Source of the DNA: Actinacidiphila yanglinensis
Lineage (GTDB): Bacteria; Actinomycetota; Actinomycetes; Streptomycetales; Streptomycetaceae
Length of the DNA stretch: 64,000 nt
Direction of reading: 5' to 3'
NCBI RefSeq assembly: GCF_900107965.1
Contig: NZ_FNVU01000002.1
Location: 620,001 to 684,000, forward strand
Made by a program: the position numbers and the translations under genes
The notes under the pieces: model-generated
What the model was told of the DNA's origin: nothing
What the model saw: the letters and a program-made list of their open reading frames with translations, nothing else
Database searches by the model: none
Part shown: one piece after another, positions 43,528 to 51,963 of the stretch
How the letters are laid out: the number at the start of each line of letters is the position of its first letter
How positions within the stretch are numbered: position 1 is the first letter of the stretch

Positions 43528-44472
43528 GTGGCCGTCATCTCACCGCCGCAGCCGGAGGCCGGGCCGCCGCCTTCGCACCCGTCCTCGCCGCAGGGGTCGC
43601 AGCCGGCGGTGCCCGCGCAGGAGCGCAAAGGCCCCGACCCGCGGTTCACCGTCCCGGGTGCGGCACTCACCCTCCTGGCCGCGCTGCTGCTCGGCTTCGC
43701 CGCGCATCTCACCGTGCTCGGCCACATCGAGCACGCCCGCGCCCAGCAGACCGGATACGACCGGCTGCGCGACGAACTCGCCCTCGGCACCGCTCCGGTG
43801 GGCCCCCGCGACCAGCAGGGCAGGCCCGTCCCGAACGGTGCCCCGGTGGCGGTGCTGCACATCCCCGCGATCGGTCTGCGCGAGGTGGTGTTCCAGGGCA
43901 CCAGCTCGGAGGTGCTGATGTCCGGTCCCGGCCACCTGCGGAACACCCCGCTGCCCGGCCAGCCCGGCACCAGCACGATCCTCGGCCGGCAGTGGGGGTA
44001 CGGCAGCCCGTTCAACCACCTCGACCAGCTGCGCGCCGGGGACCCCATCACCGTCACCACCGGCCAGGGCCAGCAGCACTACACCGTCACCGGCACCCGC
44101 CGGGCCGGCGACCAGGACCCCGTGGCGCTGACCGCAGGGCAGGGCCGGCTGACCCTGGTGACCGCGACCGGCGGCTACTACACCCCGCACGGCGTGCTGC
44201 GGGTCGACGCGCGGCTCGTCGGCCAGGCGCAGCCCGCGCCGGCGGCCGGCGGCGCCGTCCCGGCGGCCGAACTGCCGCTGGCGGGCGACCAGTCGGCATG
44301 GCTGCCGGTGCTGCTGTGGCTCCAGGCGCTGCTGGTGGCCACGGTCGCCGTCAGCTGGGCGTACCGCCGCTGGGGCCGCTGGCAGACCTGGATCGCTGGA
44401 CTGCCGGTGCTCACCGCGCTGGTGATCGCCCTGTCCGGAGCGGCCACGGCGCTGCTGCCCAACCTGATGTGA
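43528..44472 (+). CDS. Sortase-fold protein lacking catalytic His and Cys
   Basis: 314 residues from GTG 43528 (AAGGAG 7 bases upstream). One N-terminal TM (about 43-62) precedes a sortase-like domain (108-232): [42 protein letters not shown] and [32 protein letters not shown] align well with class E/F sortases. The catalytic His position (usually GHR) reads LGRQ (R154), and the TLxTC cysteine position reads TLVTATGG (A213). An Arg remains at 225. Two more TM segments close the protein (258-278, 289-310). With both residues lost it cannot act as a transpeptidase; it more probably binds the neighbouring LAATG protein or anchors the complex. Similar Cys-less sortase homologues may exist in other actinomycetes. 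Confidence 0.72.
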   Translation: MAVISPPQPEAGPPPSHPSSPQGSQPAVPAQERKGPDPRFTVPGAALTLLAALLLGFAAHLTVLGHIEHARAQQTGYDRLRDELALGTAPVGPRDQQGRPVPNGAPVAVLHIPAIGLREVVFQGTSSEVLMSGPGHLRNTPLPGQPGTSTILGRQWGYGSPFNHLDQLRAGDPITVTTGQGQQHYTVTGTRRAGDQDPVALTAGQGRLTLVTATGGYYTPHGVLRVDARLVGQAQPAPAAGGAVPAAELPLAGDQSAWLPVLLWLQALLVATVAVSWAYRRWGRWQTWIAGLPVLTALVIALSGAATALLPNLM

Positions 44473-44510
44473 CCCACCCACCCACACCCGCCCCGAGGGG
44501 ATCGCCCGCC

Positions 44511-45404
44511 ATGCCAGCCACCGACAAGACCGTGGAACTGCCGCCCGTGCCCGTGCGGCCGTCCGCTCCCGGTCCGTCCGCAGCCCCCGGTCCGTCCGCG
44601 GTCCCCGGCTCGTCCGCCCCCGGCGCGCACCCGGCCACCCTGGACGCCCGCGAGGTCTCCGCCTGGTTCGGCGACCACAAGGTCCTGGACCGCGTCTCGC
44701 TCACCATGCCCGCGCGGCACGTCACCGCCCTGATCGGCCCGTCCGGCTGCGGCAAGTCCACCTTCCTGCGCATCCTCAACCGGATGCACGAACTCGTCGG
44801 CAGCGCCTCGCTCGCGGGTCAGGTGCTGCTGGACGGCGAGGACATCTACGACCGCGGCCGCCGCATCACCCATGCCCGACGCGAGATCGGCATGGTCTTC
44901 CAGAAGCCCAACCCCTTCCCGGCGATGTCGATCTACGACAACGTGCTCGCCGGGCTGAAGATGAACGGCGTCAAGGCCACCCGCGACGAGCGCGACGGCC
45001 TGGTCGAGGAGTGCCTGAGCAAGGCGGGCCTGTGGCGGGAGGTCGCCGACCGGCTGCGGCAGCCGGGCGGGGCGCTGTCCGGCGGGCAGCAGCAACGACT
45101 CTGCATCGCCCGCTCGCTGGCCGTCCGGCCCCGGGTACTGCTGATGGACGAGCCCTGCTCCGCGCTCGACCCCACCTCGACCCGGCGGATCGAGCAGACC
45201 ATCGGGGAGCTGTCCGCCGAGGTCACCATCGTCATCGTCACCCACAACATGCAGCAGGCCGCGCGGGTCTCCGACCAGTGCGCCTTCTTCCTCGCCGAGC
45301 AGGGCACCCCCGGGGTCATCGTCGAACACGGCTCCACCGAGGCGATGTTCGACCACCCCCAGGACCCCCGCACCACCGACTACGTCCAGGGCCGGTTCGG
45401 CTGA
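44511..45404 (+). CDS. pstB: Phosphate ABC transporter ATP-binding protein PstB
   Basis: 297 residues. A 43-residue Pro/Ala/Ser extension precedes the PstB domain: [21 protein letters not shown], Walker [10 protein letters not shown] (76-84), ILNRMHELV, the Q-loop [18 protein letters not shown], signature [15 protein letters not shown], Walker [14 protein letters not shown] and switch [20 protein letters not shown] and DEPCSALDP are specific for PstB. It should energise the PstC/PstA pair encoded 9-12 kb upstream in the same block; no phoU is present. A hairpin 9 bp after the stop ends the transcript. Confidence 0.93.
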   Translation: MPATDKTVELPPVPVRPSAPGPSAAPGPSAVPGSSAPGAHPATLDAREVSAWFGDHKVLDRVSLTMPARHVTALIGPSGCGKSTFLRILNRMHELVGSASLAGQVLLDGEDIYDRGRRITHARREIGMVFQKPNPFPAMSIYDNVLAGLKMNGVKATRDERDGLVEECLSKAGLWREVADRLRQPGGALSGGQQQRLCIARSLAVRPRVLLMDEPCSALDPTSTRRIEQTIGELSAEVTIVIVTHNMQQAARVSDQCAFFLAEQGTPGVIVEHGSTEAMFDHPQDPRTTDYVQGRFG

Positions 45405-45412
45405 CCGGCCCC

Positions 45413-45445
45413 GCCCGGCCCGCCGCGTCCGCGGCCGGGCCGGGC
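45413..45445. terminator. Terminator-like hairpin after pstB
   Basis: 10-bp inverted repeat GCCCGGCCCG / CGGGCCGGGC with a 13-base loop, directly after the pstB stop and before the LysR gene. Confidence 0.65.
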
Positions 45446-45463
45446 GACTCGCACAATGGGCGG

Positions 45464-46372
45464 ATGCCCCCTCGCGACGACGTCTCCACGGACGACCTCC
45501 GGCTGCTCCTGGCCCTCGCGCGCACCGGCCGGCTGGTCGCGGCCGCGGCGCTCGTCGGTATCGACCACACCACGGTCCGGCGCCGCCTGCGCCGGCTGGA
45601 ATCGGGCCTGGGCGTCACGCTCATCGAGCACGGCCCCGACGGCTGGGTGCTGACCGAGGTCGGCCGCAGCGTCGTGGAGCGCTCCGTCCGGCTGGAGGAC
45701 ATCGTCCAGGACGTGCGCGCCGCGGTCCGGGGCGAGGAGGGGACCGTCCGCGGCACCGTCCGCATCGCCGCCCCGGACGGCTTCGGCGCGACCCTGGCCC
45801 CCGTGGCGATCGCCGAGGTGGTCCGCGAACACCCCGGCGTCAGCGTCGAGCTGGTCACCATGACCCGGCCGCTGAGCCCGCGCGCGGCCGGGTACGACCT
45901 GTCGGTCAGCATCGGGGAGCCCCGGCAGGGCTGGCTCACCTCCGAACTGCTCACCCACTACGAGCTGGGCCTGTACGTCGCGCACGACTACCTGCGCCGG
46001 CACGGCCCGCTGCGGGGTACCGCCGACCTCGCCGACCACCGGCTGGTCTTCTACGTCGACTCCCACCTGGCGGTGGCCGAACTCGACCTGGCCCGCAGCT
46101 TCGCCGGGACCGGCGTCGGCCTCGCCTCCACCAGCGTGCACGCCCAGGTCGCGGCGACCCGGGGCGGCGCCGGGATCGGCCTGCTGCCGTCCTTCCTCGC
46201 CGAGCCGGAACCGGACCTGGTGCGGGTGCTGCCCGCCGAGGTCCGGTTCGTCCTGGCGTACTCCCTGAGCCGCCGCAGGGACAGCCCCGCCCCCGAGGCC
46301 GTCGACCTCATCCGGGCCGCCCTGCACCGGCACGTGGCGCGGCACCGGAGCGAGCTGCTGCCCCTCGGGTGA
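45464..46372 (+). CDS. LysR-family transcriptional regulator
   Basis: 302 residues. The N-terminal winged HTH (DDLRLLLALARTGRLVAAAA..LVGIDHTTVRRRLRRLESGLG, residues 9-50) and the effector domain (GTVRIAAPDGFGATLAPVAI.., YDLSVSIGEPRQGWLTSELL, ATRGGAGIGLLPSFLAEPEP) are of the LTTR type. It lies 369 bp upstream of mmsA on the same strand. A role in controlling mmsA is possible, but LysR regulators are more often divergent from their target, so this is only suggested by proximity. Confidence 0.88.
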   Translation: MPPRDDVSTDDLRLLLALARTGRLVAAAALVGIDHTTVRRRLRRLESGLGVTLIEHGPDGWVLTEVGRSVVERSVRLEDIVQDVRAAVRGEEGTVRGTVRIAAPDGFGATLAPVAIAEVVREHPGVSVELVTMTRPLSPRAAGYDLSVSIGEPRQGWLTSELLTHYELGLYVAHDYLRRHGPLRGTADLADHRLVFYVDSHLAVAELDLARSFAGTGVGLASTSVHAQVAATRGGAGIGLLPSFLAEPEPDLVRVLPAEVRFVLAYSLSRRRDSPAPEAVDLIRAALHRHVARHRSELLPLG

Positions 46373-46636
46373 ACCCCGGTGCCGGGGGTTCGGGGTGCCG
46401 GGGGCCTGGGTGGCGGGGGGCCTGGGTGCCCGGGTGAACTCCCGTGCCCCGGACCGCGTTCCGGGCCGGGTCCCGCCGGTGCCCACCCGTATCCCCGGCC
46501 CGCCGCGAAGCGGACTGTGCACAAACGCAGATCCGCTGTGCGGGATCGGTGGTTGTCCACCGTCCGGTGCGGGGTGCAGGCTTGGCGCTGATCACGCCGC
46601 CGCACCGCGGAGCAGCGGGTCCGCACGCCGGCGGCC
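46373..46636. other. Intergenic with G-rich imperfect repeats
   Basis: Bases 46376-46440 are made of imperfect repeats of GGTGCCGGGGGCCTGGGT-like units on the plus strand. The rest shows no gene. Several short frames here are artefacts of composition. Confidence 0.45.
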
Positions 46637-46674
46637 CGCGGCCGATCACGGGCAGCGGTCCGTGATCGGCCGCG
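46637..46674. promoter_or_regulatory. 15-bp perfect inverted repeat upstream of mmsA
   Basis: CGCGGCCGATCACGG (46637-46651), 8-base loop, and its exact complement (46660-46674), 67 bp before the mmsA start. It may be a terminator for the LysR gene or a regulator/attenuator site for mmsA; sequence alone does not decide. Confidence 0.6.
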
Positions 46675-46741
46675 GTCGCCGGACGCGACCGCGTCCGGGC
46701 CCCGGGCGGGCCGGCGTTCGACCCACCCCGAAAGGCCGCCC

Positions 46742-48262
46742 ATGCCCGAGTCCGCCTCCGCCGTGCCCGACGAGCGCATCCCGCACTGGATCGACGGCGC
46801 ACCCGTCGACCCGGGCGACGGTGCCCGGCTGGGTCCGGTGCACGACCCCGCCCTCGGCTCGCGGACCGCGTCCGTCGTGCTGGCGGCGCCGGCCGACGTC
46901 GACCGGGCCGTGGCCTCGGCGGCCCGCGCCTTCCCGGCCTGGCGCGACCTGTCGATGGCCCGCCGCCAGGTGATCCTGTTCCGCTTCCGCGAACTGCTCA
47001 ACGCCCGCCGGGAGGAGCTGGCGGCGATCATCACCGGCCAGCACGGCAAGGTCCTCCCCGACGCGCTCGGCGAGATCGCCCGCGGCCAGGAGGTGCTGGA
47101 GTTCGCGCTGGGCTTCCCCGAGATCCTCAAGGGCGCGTTCTCCCGGAACGTCTCCAACGGCGTCGACGTCCACTCGTTCCCCGAGCCGGTCGGGGTCTGC
47201 GCCGTCATCAGCCCCTTCAACTTCCCGGCCATGGTGCCGATGTGGTTCTTCCCGGTGGCCCTCGCCGCCGGGAACACGGTGGTGCTCAAGCCCAGCGAGA
47301 AGGACCCGTCGGCCGCGGTGTGGCTGGCCGCCCTGCTCACCGAGGCGGGCCTGCCCGACGGGGTGCTCAACGTGGTGCACGGGGACAAGGTGGCGGTGGA
47401 CGCGCTGCTCACGCACCCCGAGGTGGCGGCCGTGTCGTTCGTCGGCTCCACCCCGATCGCCGCCAAGGTCTACGAGACCGCCGCCCGGGCCGGGAAGCGG
47501 GTCCAGGCGCTGGGCGGCGCGAAGAACCACATGCTCGTTCTCCCCGACGCCGACCTCGACCTCGTCGCGGACGCCGCGGTCAACGCCGGTTTCGGCTCCG
47601 CCGGTGAGCGGTGCATGGCCGTCTCGGTGGTGGTGGCGGTCGAGCCGGTCGCCGACGCGCTCCTCGCGAAGACCGCCGAGCGGATGGCCGCGCTGCGCAC
47701 CGGGGACGGCCGGCGCGGCTGCGACATGGGCCCGCTGATCACCCGCGAGCACCGCGACAAGGTCGCCTCCTACATCGAACTGGCGGAGCAGGACGGCGCC
47801 GCGGTGGTCGTCGACGGCCGCGGGGTCGTCCCCGACGGGGACCCCGGCGGCTTCTGGCTCGGCCCCACGCTCCTCGACCGCGTCCCGACCACCTCGAAGG
47901 TCTACACCGAGGAGATCTTCGGCCCGGTGCTGTCGGTCGTGCGGGTGGCGTCCTACGAGGAGGGCGTGCGGCTGATCAACTCCGGCGCCTTCGGCAACGG
48001 CACCGCGATCTTCACCCGCGACGGCGGAGCCGCCCGCCGCTTCCAGCACGAGGTCCAGGTCGGCATGATCGGCGTCAACGTGCCCATCCCGGTGCCGGTC
48101 GCCTTCCACTCCTTCGGCGGCTGGAAGGCGTCGGCCTTCGGCGACACCAAGGCCTACGGCACCCAGGGCTTCCACTTCTTCACCCGCGAGAAGGCGGTGA
48201 CCACCCGCTGGCCCGACACCGGCCACGGCGGCATCGACCTCGGGTTCCCCCGCAACGACTGA
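46742..48262 (+). CDS. mmsA: CoA-acylating methylmalonate-semialdehyde dehydrogenase
   Basis: 506 residues of the aldehyde dehydrogenase superfamily. MmsA-type features are PVGVCAVISPFNFPAMVPMWF, VLKPSEKDPSAAVWLA, FVGSTPIAAKVYETAARAGKRVQALGGAKNHM, the catalytic Cys in FGSAGERCMAVS, and the C-terminal IPVPVAFHSFGGWKASAFGD. The lack of the usual general-base Glu (GGAKNH instead of ELGGK) is diagnostic of the CoA-dependent branch. It converts methylmalonate semialdehyde to propionyl-CoA in valine breakdown, or malonate semialdehyde to acetyl-CoA in inositol or beta-alanine breakdown. A long hairpin follows the gene. Confidence 0.93.
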   Translation: MPESASAVPDERIPHWIDGAPVDPGDGARLGPVHDPALGSRTASVVLAAPADVDRAVASAARAFPAWRDLSMARRQVILFRFRELLNARREELAAIITGQHGKVLPDALGEIARGQEVLEFALGFPEILKGAFSRNVSNGVDVHSFPEPVGVCAVISPFNFPAMVPMWFFPVALAAGNTVVLKPSEKDPSAAVWLAALLTEAGLPDGVLNVVHGDKVAVDALLTHPEVAAVSFVGSTPIAAKVYETAARAGKRVQALGGAKNHMLVLPDADLDLVADAAVNAGFGSAGERCMAVSVVVAVEPVADALLAKTAERMAALRTGDGRRGCDMGPLITREHRDKVASYIELAEQDGAAVVVDGRGVVPDGDPGGFWLGPTLLDRVPTTSKVYTEEIFGPVLSVVRVASYEEGVRLINSGAFGNGTAIFTRDGGAARRFQHEVQVGMIGVNVPIPVPVAFHSFGGWKASAFGDTKAYGTQGFHFFTREKAVTTRWPDTGHGGIDLGFPRND

Positions 48263-48288
48263 GCGGCGCGGCGCGGGCGGGCCCCGCA

Positions 48289-48335
48289 CTCCCCGGCGGG
48301 GCGAGGTGCCCCGGGCACTTCGCCCCGCCGGGGAG
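48289..48335. terminator. Strong hairpin terminator after mmsA
   Basis: 16-bp perfect arms (CTCCCCGGCGGGGCGA and complement), with an inner GTGCC/GGCAC stem extending it. It ends 30 bp before the proposed sigK promoter. Confidence 0.8.
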
Positions 48336-48364
48336 GGGGCGCGGTCGCGCGGGTTAGCGTGCGA

Positions 48365-48392
48365 CCAATCCGCGGTGCGCGTGGCTCCGGAT
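48365..48392 (+). promoter_or_regulatory. Putative SigK-type ECF promoter of sigK
   Basis: CCAATCC (48365-48371), 15-base spacer, CCGGAT (48387-48392), resembling the mycobacterial SigK consensus CCATCC..CCGAAT. The identical hexamer pair and spacing lie upstream of the FAD oxidoreductase operon at 55330-55357. This implies autoregulation; the sigK start is 43 bp further on. Confidence 0.7.
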
Positions 48393-48435
48393 TACCAGGG
48401 GATGTCCCCCCAGTCCGGCCCGTGGGAGAACCAAC

Positions 48436-49020
48436 GTGAAGGAACCCGTACACATCGGTGGAAGCCCGTCCGCCGCACCCGATCTGCAGGACCTGCTGCA
48501 CGACGTGGCCCTGGGCGACCAGGACGCCTTCGCGTCGGTCTACGACGCGGTGGTCGGCCCGGTGCTCGGCGTCGCCCGGGCGGTGCTGCGGGACCGGGCG
48601 CAGTCGGAGGAGGTCGCGCAGGAGGTGCTGGTGGAGGTGTGGCGCACCGCGCCGCGCTACCGGCCCGAGCGCGGCAGCCCCCTCAACTGGATCCTCACCC
48701 TCGCTCACCGGCGCGCGGTGGACCGGGTCCGCTCGGTGGAGGCCGCCGCCGCCCGGGACACCAAGGCCGCGCTGCTCGCGCACCAGCCGGTCTACGACGA
48801 GGTGACCGAGCAGGTCGAGACCCGGCTGGAGCAGGAGCAGGTGCGCCGCTGCCTGCGGACCCTGACCGCGCTGCAGCGCCAGTCGGTCACCCTGGCCTAC
48901 TACCGCGGCCTGACGTACCGGGAGGTCGCCGAGGCGCTCGCGCTGCCGCTCGGCACCGTCAAGACCCGGCTGCGCGACGGGCTGATCCGGCTCCGCGACT
49001 GCCTGGGGGTGACCGCGTGA
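48436..49020 (+). CDS. sigK: ECF RNA polymerase sigma factor SigK
   Basis: 194 residues from GTG 48436. Region 2 (DLLHDVALGDQDAFASVYDA..VVGPVLGVARAVLRDRAQSE, EEVAQEVLVEVWRTAPRYRP and GSPLNWILTLAHRRAVDRVR) and region 4 (QVRRCLRTLTALQRQSVTLA..YYRGLTYREVAEALALPLGT) are intact. It is followed by an anti-sigma factor gene overlapping by 4 bp (GTGA). The presence of FAD oxidoreductase, DUF1365, cyclopropane synthase-like and DUF1295 genes next door is the same set as around mycobacterial sigK, which supports this assignment over other ECF groups. Confidence 0.9.
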   Translation: MKEPVHIGGSPSAAPDLQDLLHDVALGDQDAFASVYDAVVGPVLGVARAVLRDRAQSEEVAQEVLVEVWRTAPRYRPERGSPLNWILTLAHRRAVDRVRSVEAAAARDTKAALLAHQPVYDEVTEQVETRLEQEQVRRCLRTLTALQRQSVTLAYYRGLTYREVAEALALPLGTVKTRLRDGLIRLRDCLGVTA

Positions 49021-49766
49021 CCACCACCGATCCGCACGCCCTGACCGGTGCCTACGCGCTGCACGCCCTCCCGGACGAGGAGCGGGCCGCCTTCGAGCGC
49101 CACCTCGCCGGGTGCGAGTCCTGCGCGCAGGAGGTCGCCGAGTTCAGCGCCACCGCCGCCCGCCTGGCCCTGGCCGCGGCCGTGCCCACCCGCCCCGCCA
49201 TGCGGGAGGAGGTGCTGCGGCGCGTGGCCACCGTACGCCAACTGCCGCCCGCCGCGGCGTCGTTGGACCGGGCGCGGCGGAGTGTGTGGCGTGGACGCGG
49301 TGCGGGCCGCCGGGCGCTGGCCGCCTGCGTGGCCGCGGCGGTCGCGTGCGGCGGCGTCGCGGTCTGGCAGTACCAGCGCGCCCAGGACGCCGGGGACCGG
49401 GCCGCGCGGGCCCAGCGGCAGGTCGAGGAACTCGCCGGGGTGCTCGCGGCCCCCGACGCCAAGTCGCGTGTCGCGCGGATCGGGGACGGCGCCGCCACCC
49501 TCGTGGTCTCCGCCGGCCGGGACCGGGCGGTGTTCGTCGCCTCCCGCATGGCCGCGCCCCCGCGGGGCAAGGTGTACGAACTCTGGTTCTCCGACGGCGG
49601 GAAGATGCGCGCGGCCGGCCTGATGGACCCCGACCGGAGCAGCCAGGCCGTCCTGCTGCGGGGCAAGGTCGACGGCGCTTCCGGCATCGGCATCACGGTG
49701 GAGCCGGAGGGCGGCTCCCGCGCGCCGACCACCCCCCCGCTCGCCCTGCTCGGCCTGCCGACGTGA
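49017..49766 (+). CDS. rskA: Anti-sigma-K factor RskA
   Basis: 249 residues. The N-terminal zinc-binding-type anti-sigma motif is LTGAYALHALPDEERAAFERHLAGCESCAQEVAEF (H..CxxC, residues 6-42). One TM segment (LAACVAAAVACGGVAVWQY, about 101-119) follows, then an extracytoplasmic RskA domain (VFVASRMAAPPRGKVYELWFSDGGKMRAAGLM). It should hold SigK at the membrane and release it when cleaved by regulated proteolysis. It is translationally coupled to sigK. It ends 71 bp from the convergent DUF1295 gene, so a shared terminator region is expected there, although no strong hairpin is obvious. Confidence 0.9.
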   Translation: MTTTDPHALTGAYALHALPDEERAAFERHLAGCESCAQEVAEFSATAARLALAAAVPTRPAMREEVLRRVATVRQLPPAAASLDRARRSVWRGRGAGRRALAACVAAAVACGGVAVWQYQRAQDAGDRAARAQRQVEELAGVLAAPDAKSRVARIGDGAATLVVSAGRDRAVFVASRMAAPPRGKVYELWFSDGGKMRAAGLMDPDRSSQAVLLRGKVDGASGIGITVEPEGGSRAPTTPPLALLGLPT

Positions 49767-49837
49767 CAGCCGCCGGCATGCCGACCTGAGCGCGGGCGGG
49801 GGAGCGAGCCCGTGCCGCGGCCCGACCTCCCCCGCCC

Positions 49838-50647
49838 TCACCGGGGGCGGCGCGGCGGCCGGGGCAGGAAGCCGCTGGTGCGGGCGGCGTAGGCGGCCCA
49901 GCCCGGCCGGCCCTCCATGCGGCGTTCCGTCAGCCGCTTCCCGCTGCCCTGGGTCAGCAGCAGGCTCATGACCACCGGCGAGACCACCGAGACCACGGCG
50001 GGGGAGAGCCCCCCGTCGCAGGCGACCAGGAACAGGCCCCACCAGACGCAGAAGTCGCCGAAGTAGTTGGGGTGCCGGGTCCAGCTCCACAGCCCCCGGT
50101 CCATGATCCGTCCGCGGTGGGCCGGATCGGCCTTGAACCTGTCCAACTGGGCGTCCCCGACGGCCTCGAAGAACAGGCCCACCGCCCACACCCCCGCCCC
50201 GGCCCAGGCCAGGGCGGACAGCGGCCGGGGCGCGTACTGCGCGGCCTGCACCGGCAGCGACACCAGCAGGACCAGCGCCGCCTGCAGCAGGTACACCATC
50301 CGCAGGGCGTACAGGTTCCGGTTCCCCGGCGCGCGGGCCAGCATCGCGTCGTACCGCGGGTCCTCGCCGTGCCCGCTGCCCCGGCGCGCGATGTGGACCG
50401 CCAGGCGCAGCCCCCACACGACGGTGAGGACGGTCACCAGCAGGCGCCTGCCGAGGTCGCCGTGCCCGGCCGAGGCGGCGAAGGCCACCACGGCCACCGC
50501 GGCGAAGGCCGCGCCCCAGGCGACGTCGACGACCCGGTGCAGGCCGCGGACCACGGCGACCGCGAAGGTGACGAGCAGGACGGCCAGGGCGGTCGCCGCG
50601 GCCCAGCCGAGTCCGATGGCGAAGGCACCCCAGGCGAAGGCGCTCAC
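49838..50647 (-). CDS. DUF1295 membrane protein (steroid 5-alpha-reductase-like)
   Basis: 269 residues from GTG 50647, overlapping the upstream stop as GTGA. Several TM helices (AATALAVLLVTFAVAVV, FAAVAVVAFAAS, LLQAALVLLVSLP, ALAWAGAGVWAVGLFFEAV) and the conserved end GLWSWTRHPNYFGDFCVWWGLFLVA..RRMEGRPGWAAYAARTSGFLPRPP mark the DUF1295 family. This is related to isoprenylcysteine methyltransferase and steroid reductases. In mycobacteria the equivalent gene lies in the sigK operon. It is probably a membrane reductase or methyltransferase acting on a modified lipid made by the upstream enzymes. Confidence 0.87.
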   Translation of the reverse strand: MSAFAWGAFAIGLGWAAATALAVLLVTFAVAVVRGLHRVVDVAWGAAFAAVAVVAFAASAGHGDLGRRLLVTVLTVVWGLRLAVHIARRGSGHGEDPRYDAMLARAPGNRNLYALRMVYLLQAALVLLVSLPVQAAQYAPRPLSALAWAGAGVWAVGLFFEAVGDAQLDRFKADPAHRGRIMDRGLWSWTRHPNYFGDFCVWWGLFLVACDGGLSPAVVSVVSPVVMSLLLTQGSGKRLTERRMEGRPGWAAYAARTSGFLPRPPRRPR

Positions 50648-51963
50648 CGGCCGGCCAGGTCCCGGTACCAGTCCGCGGGTTCGGCCGCCCCCGGGTCGAT
50701 GCCCCCGTCGTCGGACGGCCGCGCGCACAGGATCTGGTCGACGCCCATCCGGCCCTCCTCGAAGGCCAGCGCGCCGCCCACCAGGTACAGCCGCCACACC
50801 CGCGCCGTCTCCTCGCCGGCCAGCCGCACGAACGCGTCCCAGCGGTCCTCCAGCGTGCGGTGCCACGCCCGGATGGTCCGCACGTAGTGCTCGCGCATCG
50901 CCTCCACCGACCGCACCTCCAGCCCCGCCGCCTCCAGCAGGCCGACGGTTTCGCCGACCGGGCGCATGTGCATGTCCGGGGCGATGTACGCCTCGATGAA
51001 CGCGCCGCCGCCCGGTGCGTTCGCGCCGCGGGACATCTGCTGGACGAGCACGCGTCCGCCCGGGCGGACCCGGCGGTGCAGGGCGGCGGCGAAGGCCGGG
51101 TACTCCGCGTCCCCCACGTGCTCGCCCATCTCGACGGTGGCGACGGCGTCGTAGCCGGTGCCGGTGATGTCCCGGTAGTCCTGGCCCACCACCTCCACCA
51201 GCTGCTCCAGCCCCCGCTCGCGCACCTGCTGCCGTACGTACCCGGCCTGTTCGCGGGAGAGGGTGACGGCGGTGACCCGGGCCGCGTGCCGCTCGGCCGC
51301 GTGCAGGGTGAGCGAGCCCCAGCCGCAGCCGATGTCGAGCAGGCGCGCCCCGGGGGCCAGGGCGAGCTTGCGGCAGACCAGTTCCAGCTTCGCGCGCTGG
51401 GCCCGCGCCGGGTCGCCGGTCGCGGGCTCCCGCGCCGTCCAGTAGCCGCAGGAGTAGGCCATGGTGTCGTCGAGCAGGAGCCGGTAGAAGTCGTTGGAGA
51501 GGTCGTAGTGGTGGCTGATCGCCGCGCGGTCCCGGTCCTTGCTGTGCAGGCCGCCGCGCAGCCGCGCCTGGGAGGCCGGAGCCGGCGGTGGCGCGCCGAC
51601 GGCGCCGAGCCGGACGGCCGACCCGGCGACGCGTGCCCAGCCTGCCGGTGACAGCCGCGGGGTGTGCGGGCCCCGCGCGCGGGCGGCGCCCCACACGGCG
51701 CGCAGGCCCTGCGCGAGGTCGCCCTCCACGTCCAGTTCCCCGGTGACGTACGCCTGGGCGAGGCCGAGTTCGCCGGACCGCCACAGCAGGCGGCGCAGCG
51801 CGCGCCGGGACCGGACCACCACCGTGGGTGCGCCGTCCGGGCCGGTCTCGCTGCCGTCCCAGGCGCGCAGCCGGACCGGGAGGGGGGTGCCGAGCGCGTC
51901 CTCGGCGAGTGCGGCGAGCCGGTGGGCCGCACCGGGCCGGACGAGGGTGCGGGCGGTGGTCAT
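50644..51963 (-). CDS. Cyclopropane-fatty-acyl-phospholipid synthase-like methyltransferase, copy 2
   Basis: 439 residues. An N-terminal region (VVVRSRRALRRLLWRSGELGLAQAYVTGELDVEGDL) precedes the CMAS methyltransferase domain: AISHHYDLSNDFYRLLLDDTMAYSCGYW, SAM motif LLDIGCGWGSLTLHAAE (about 218-234), VTLSREQAGYVRQQV and VEMGEHVG. The bicarbonate-ligand Glu/Tyr/His set of CFA synthases appears present. It would transfer a methylene or methyl group from SAM to an unsaturated acyl chain. It overlaps both neighbours by 4 bp. Two CFA-like genes in a row are unusual for this locus; the pair may act in sequence or on different positions. Confidence 0.87.
   Translation of the reverse strand: MTTARTLVRPGAAHRLAALAEDALGTPLPVRLRAWDGSETGPDGAPTVVVRSRRALRRLLWRSGELGLAQAYVTGELDVEGDLAQGLRAVWGAARARGPHTPRLSPAGWARVAGSAVRLGAVGAPPPAPASQARLRGGLHSKDRDRAAISHHYDLSNDFYRLLLDDTMAYSCGYWTAREPATGDPARAQRAKLELVCRKLALAPGARLLDIGCGWGSLTLHAAERHAARVTAVTLSREQAGYVRQQVRERGLEQLVEVVGQDYRDITGTGYDAVATVEMGEHVGDAEYPAFAAALHRRVRPGGRVLVQQMSRGANAPGGGAFIEAYIAPDMHMRPVGETVGLLEAAGLEVRSVEAMREHYVRTIRAWHRTLEDRWDAFVRLAGEETARVWRLYLVGGALAFEEGRMGVDQILCARPSDDGGIDPGAAEPADWYRDLAGR

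Noticed and set aside
46742-48262. MmsA as the missing 2-oxoglutarate semialdehyde dehydrogenase of the hydroxyproline route
   Set aside because: Sequence features are those of the CoA-acylating branch, and it is 9 kb away with its own terminator.
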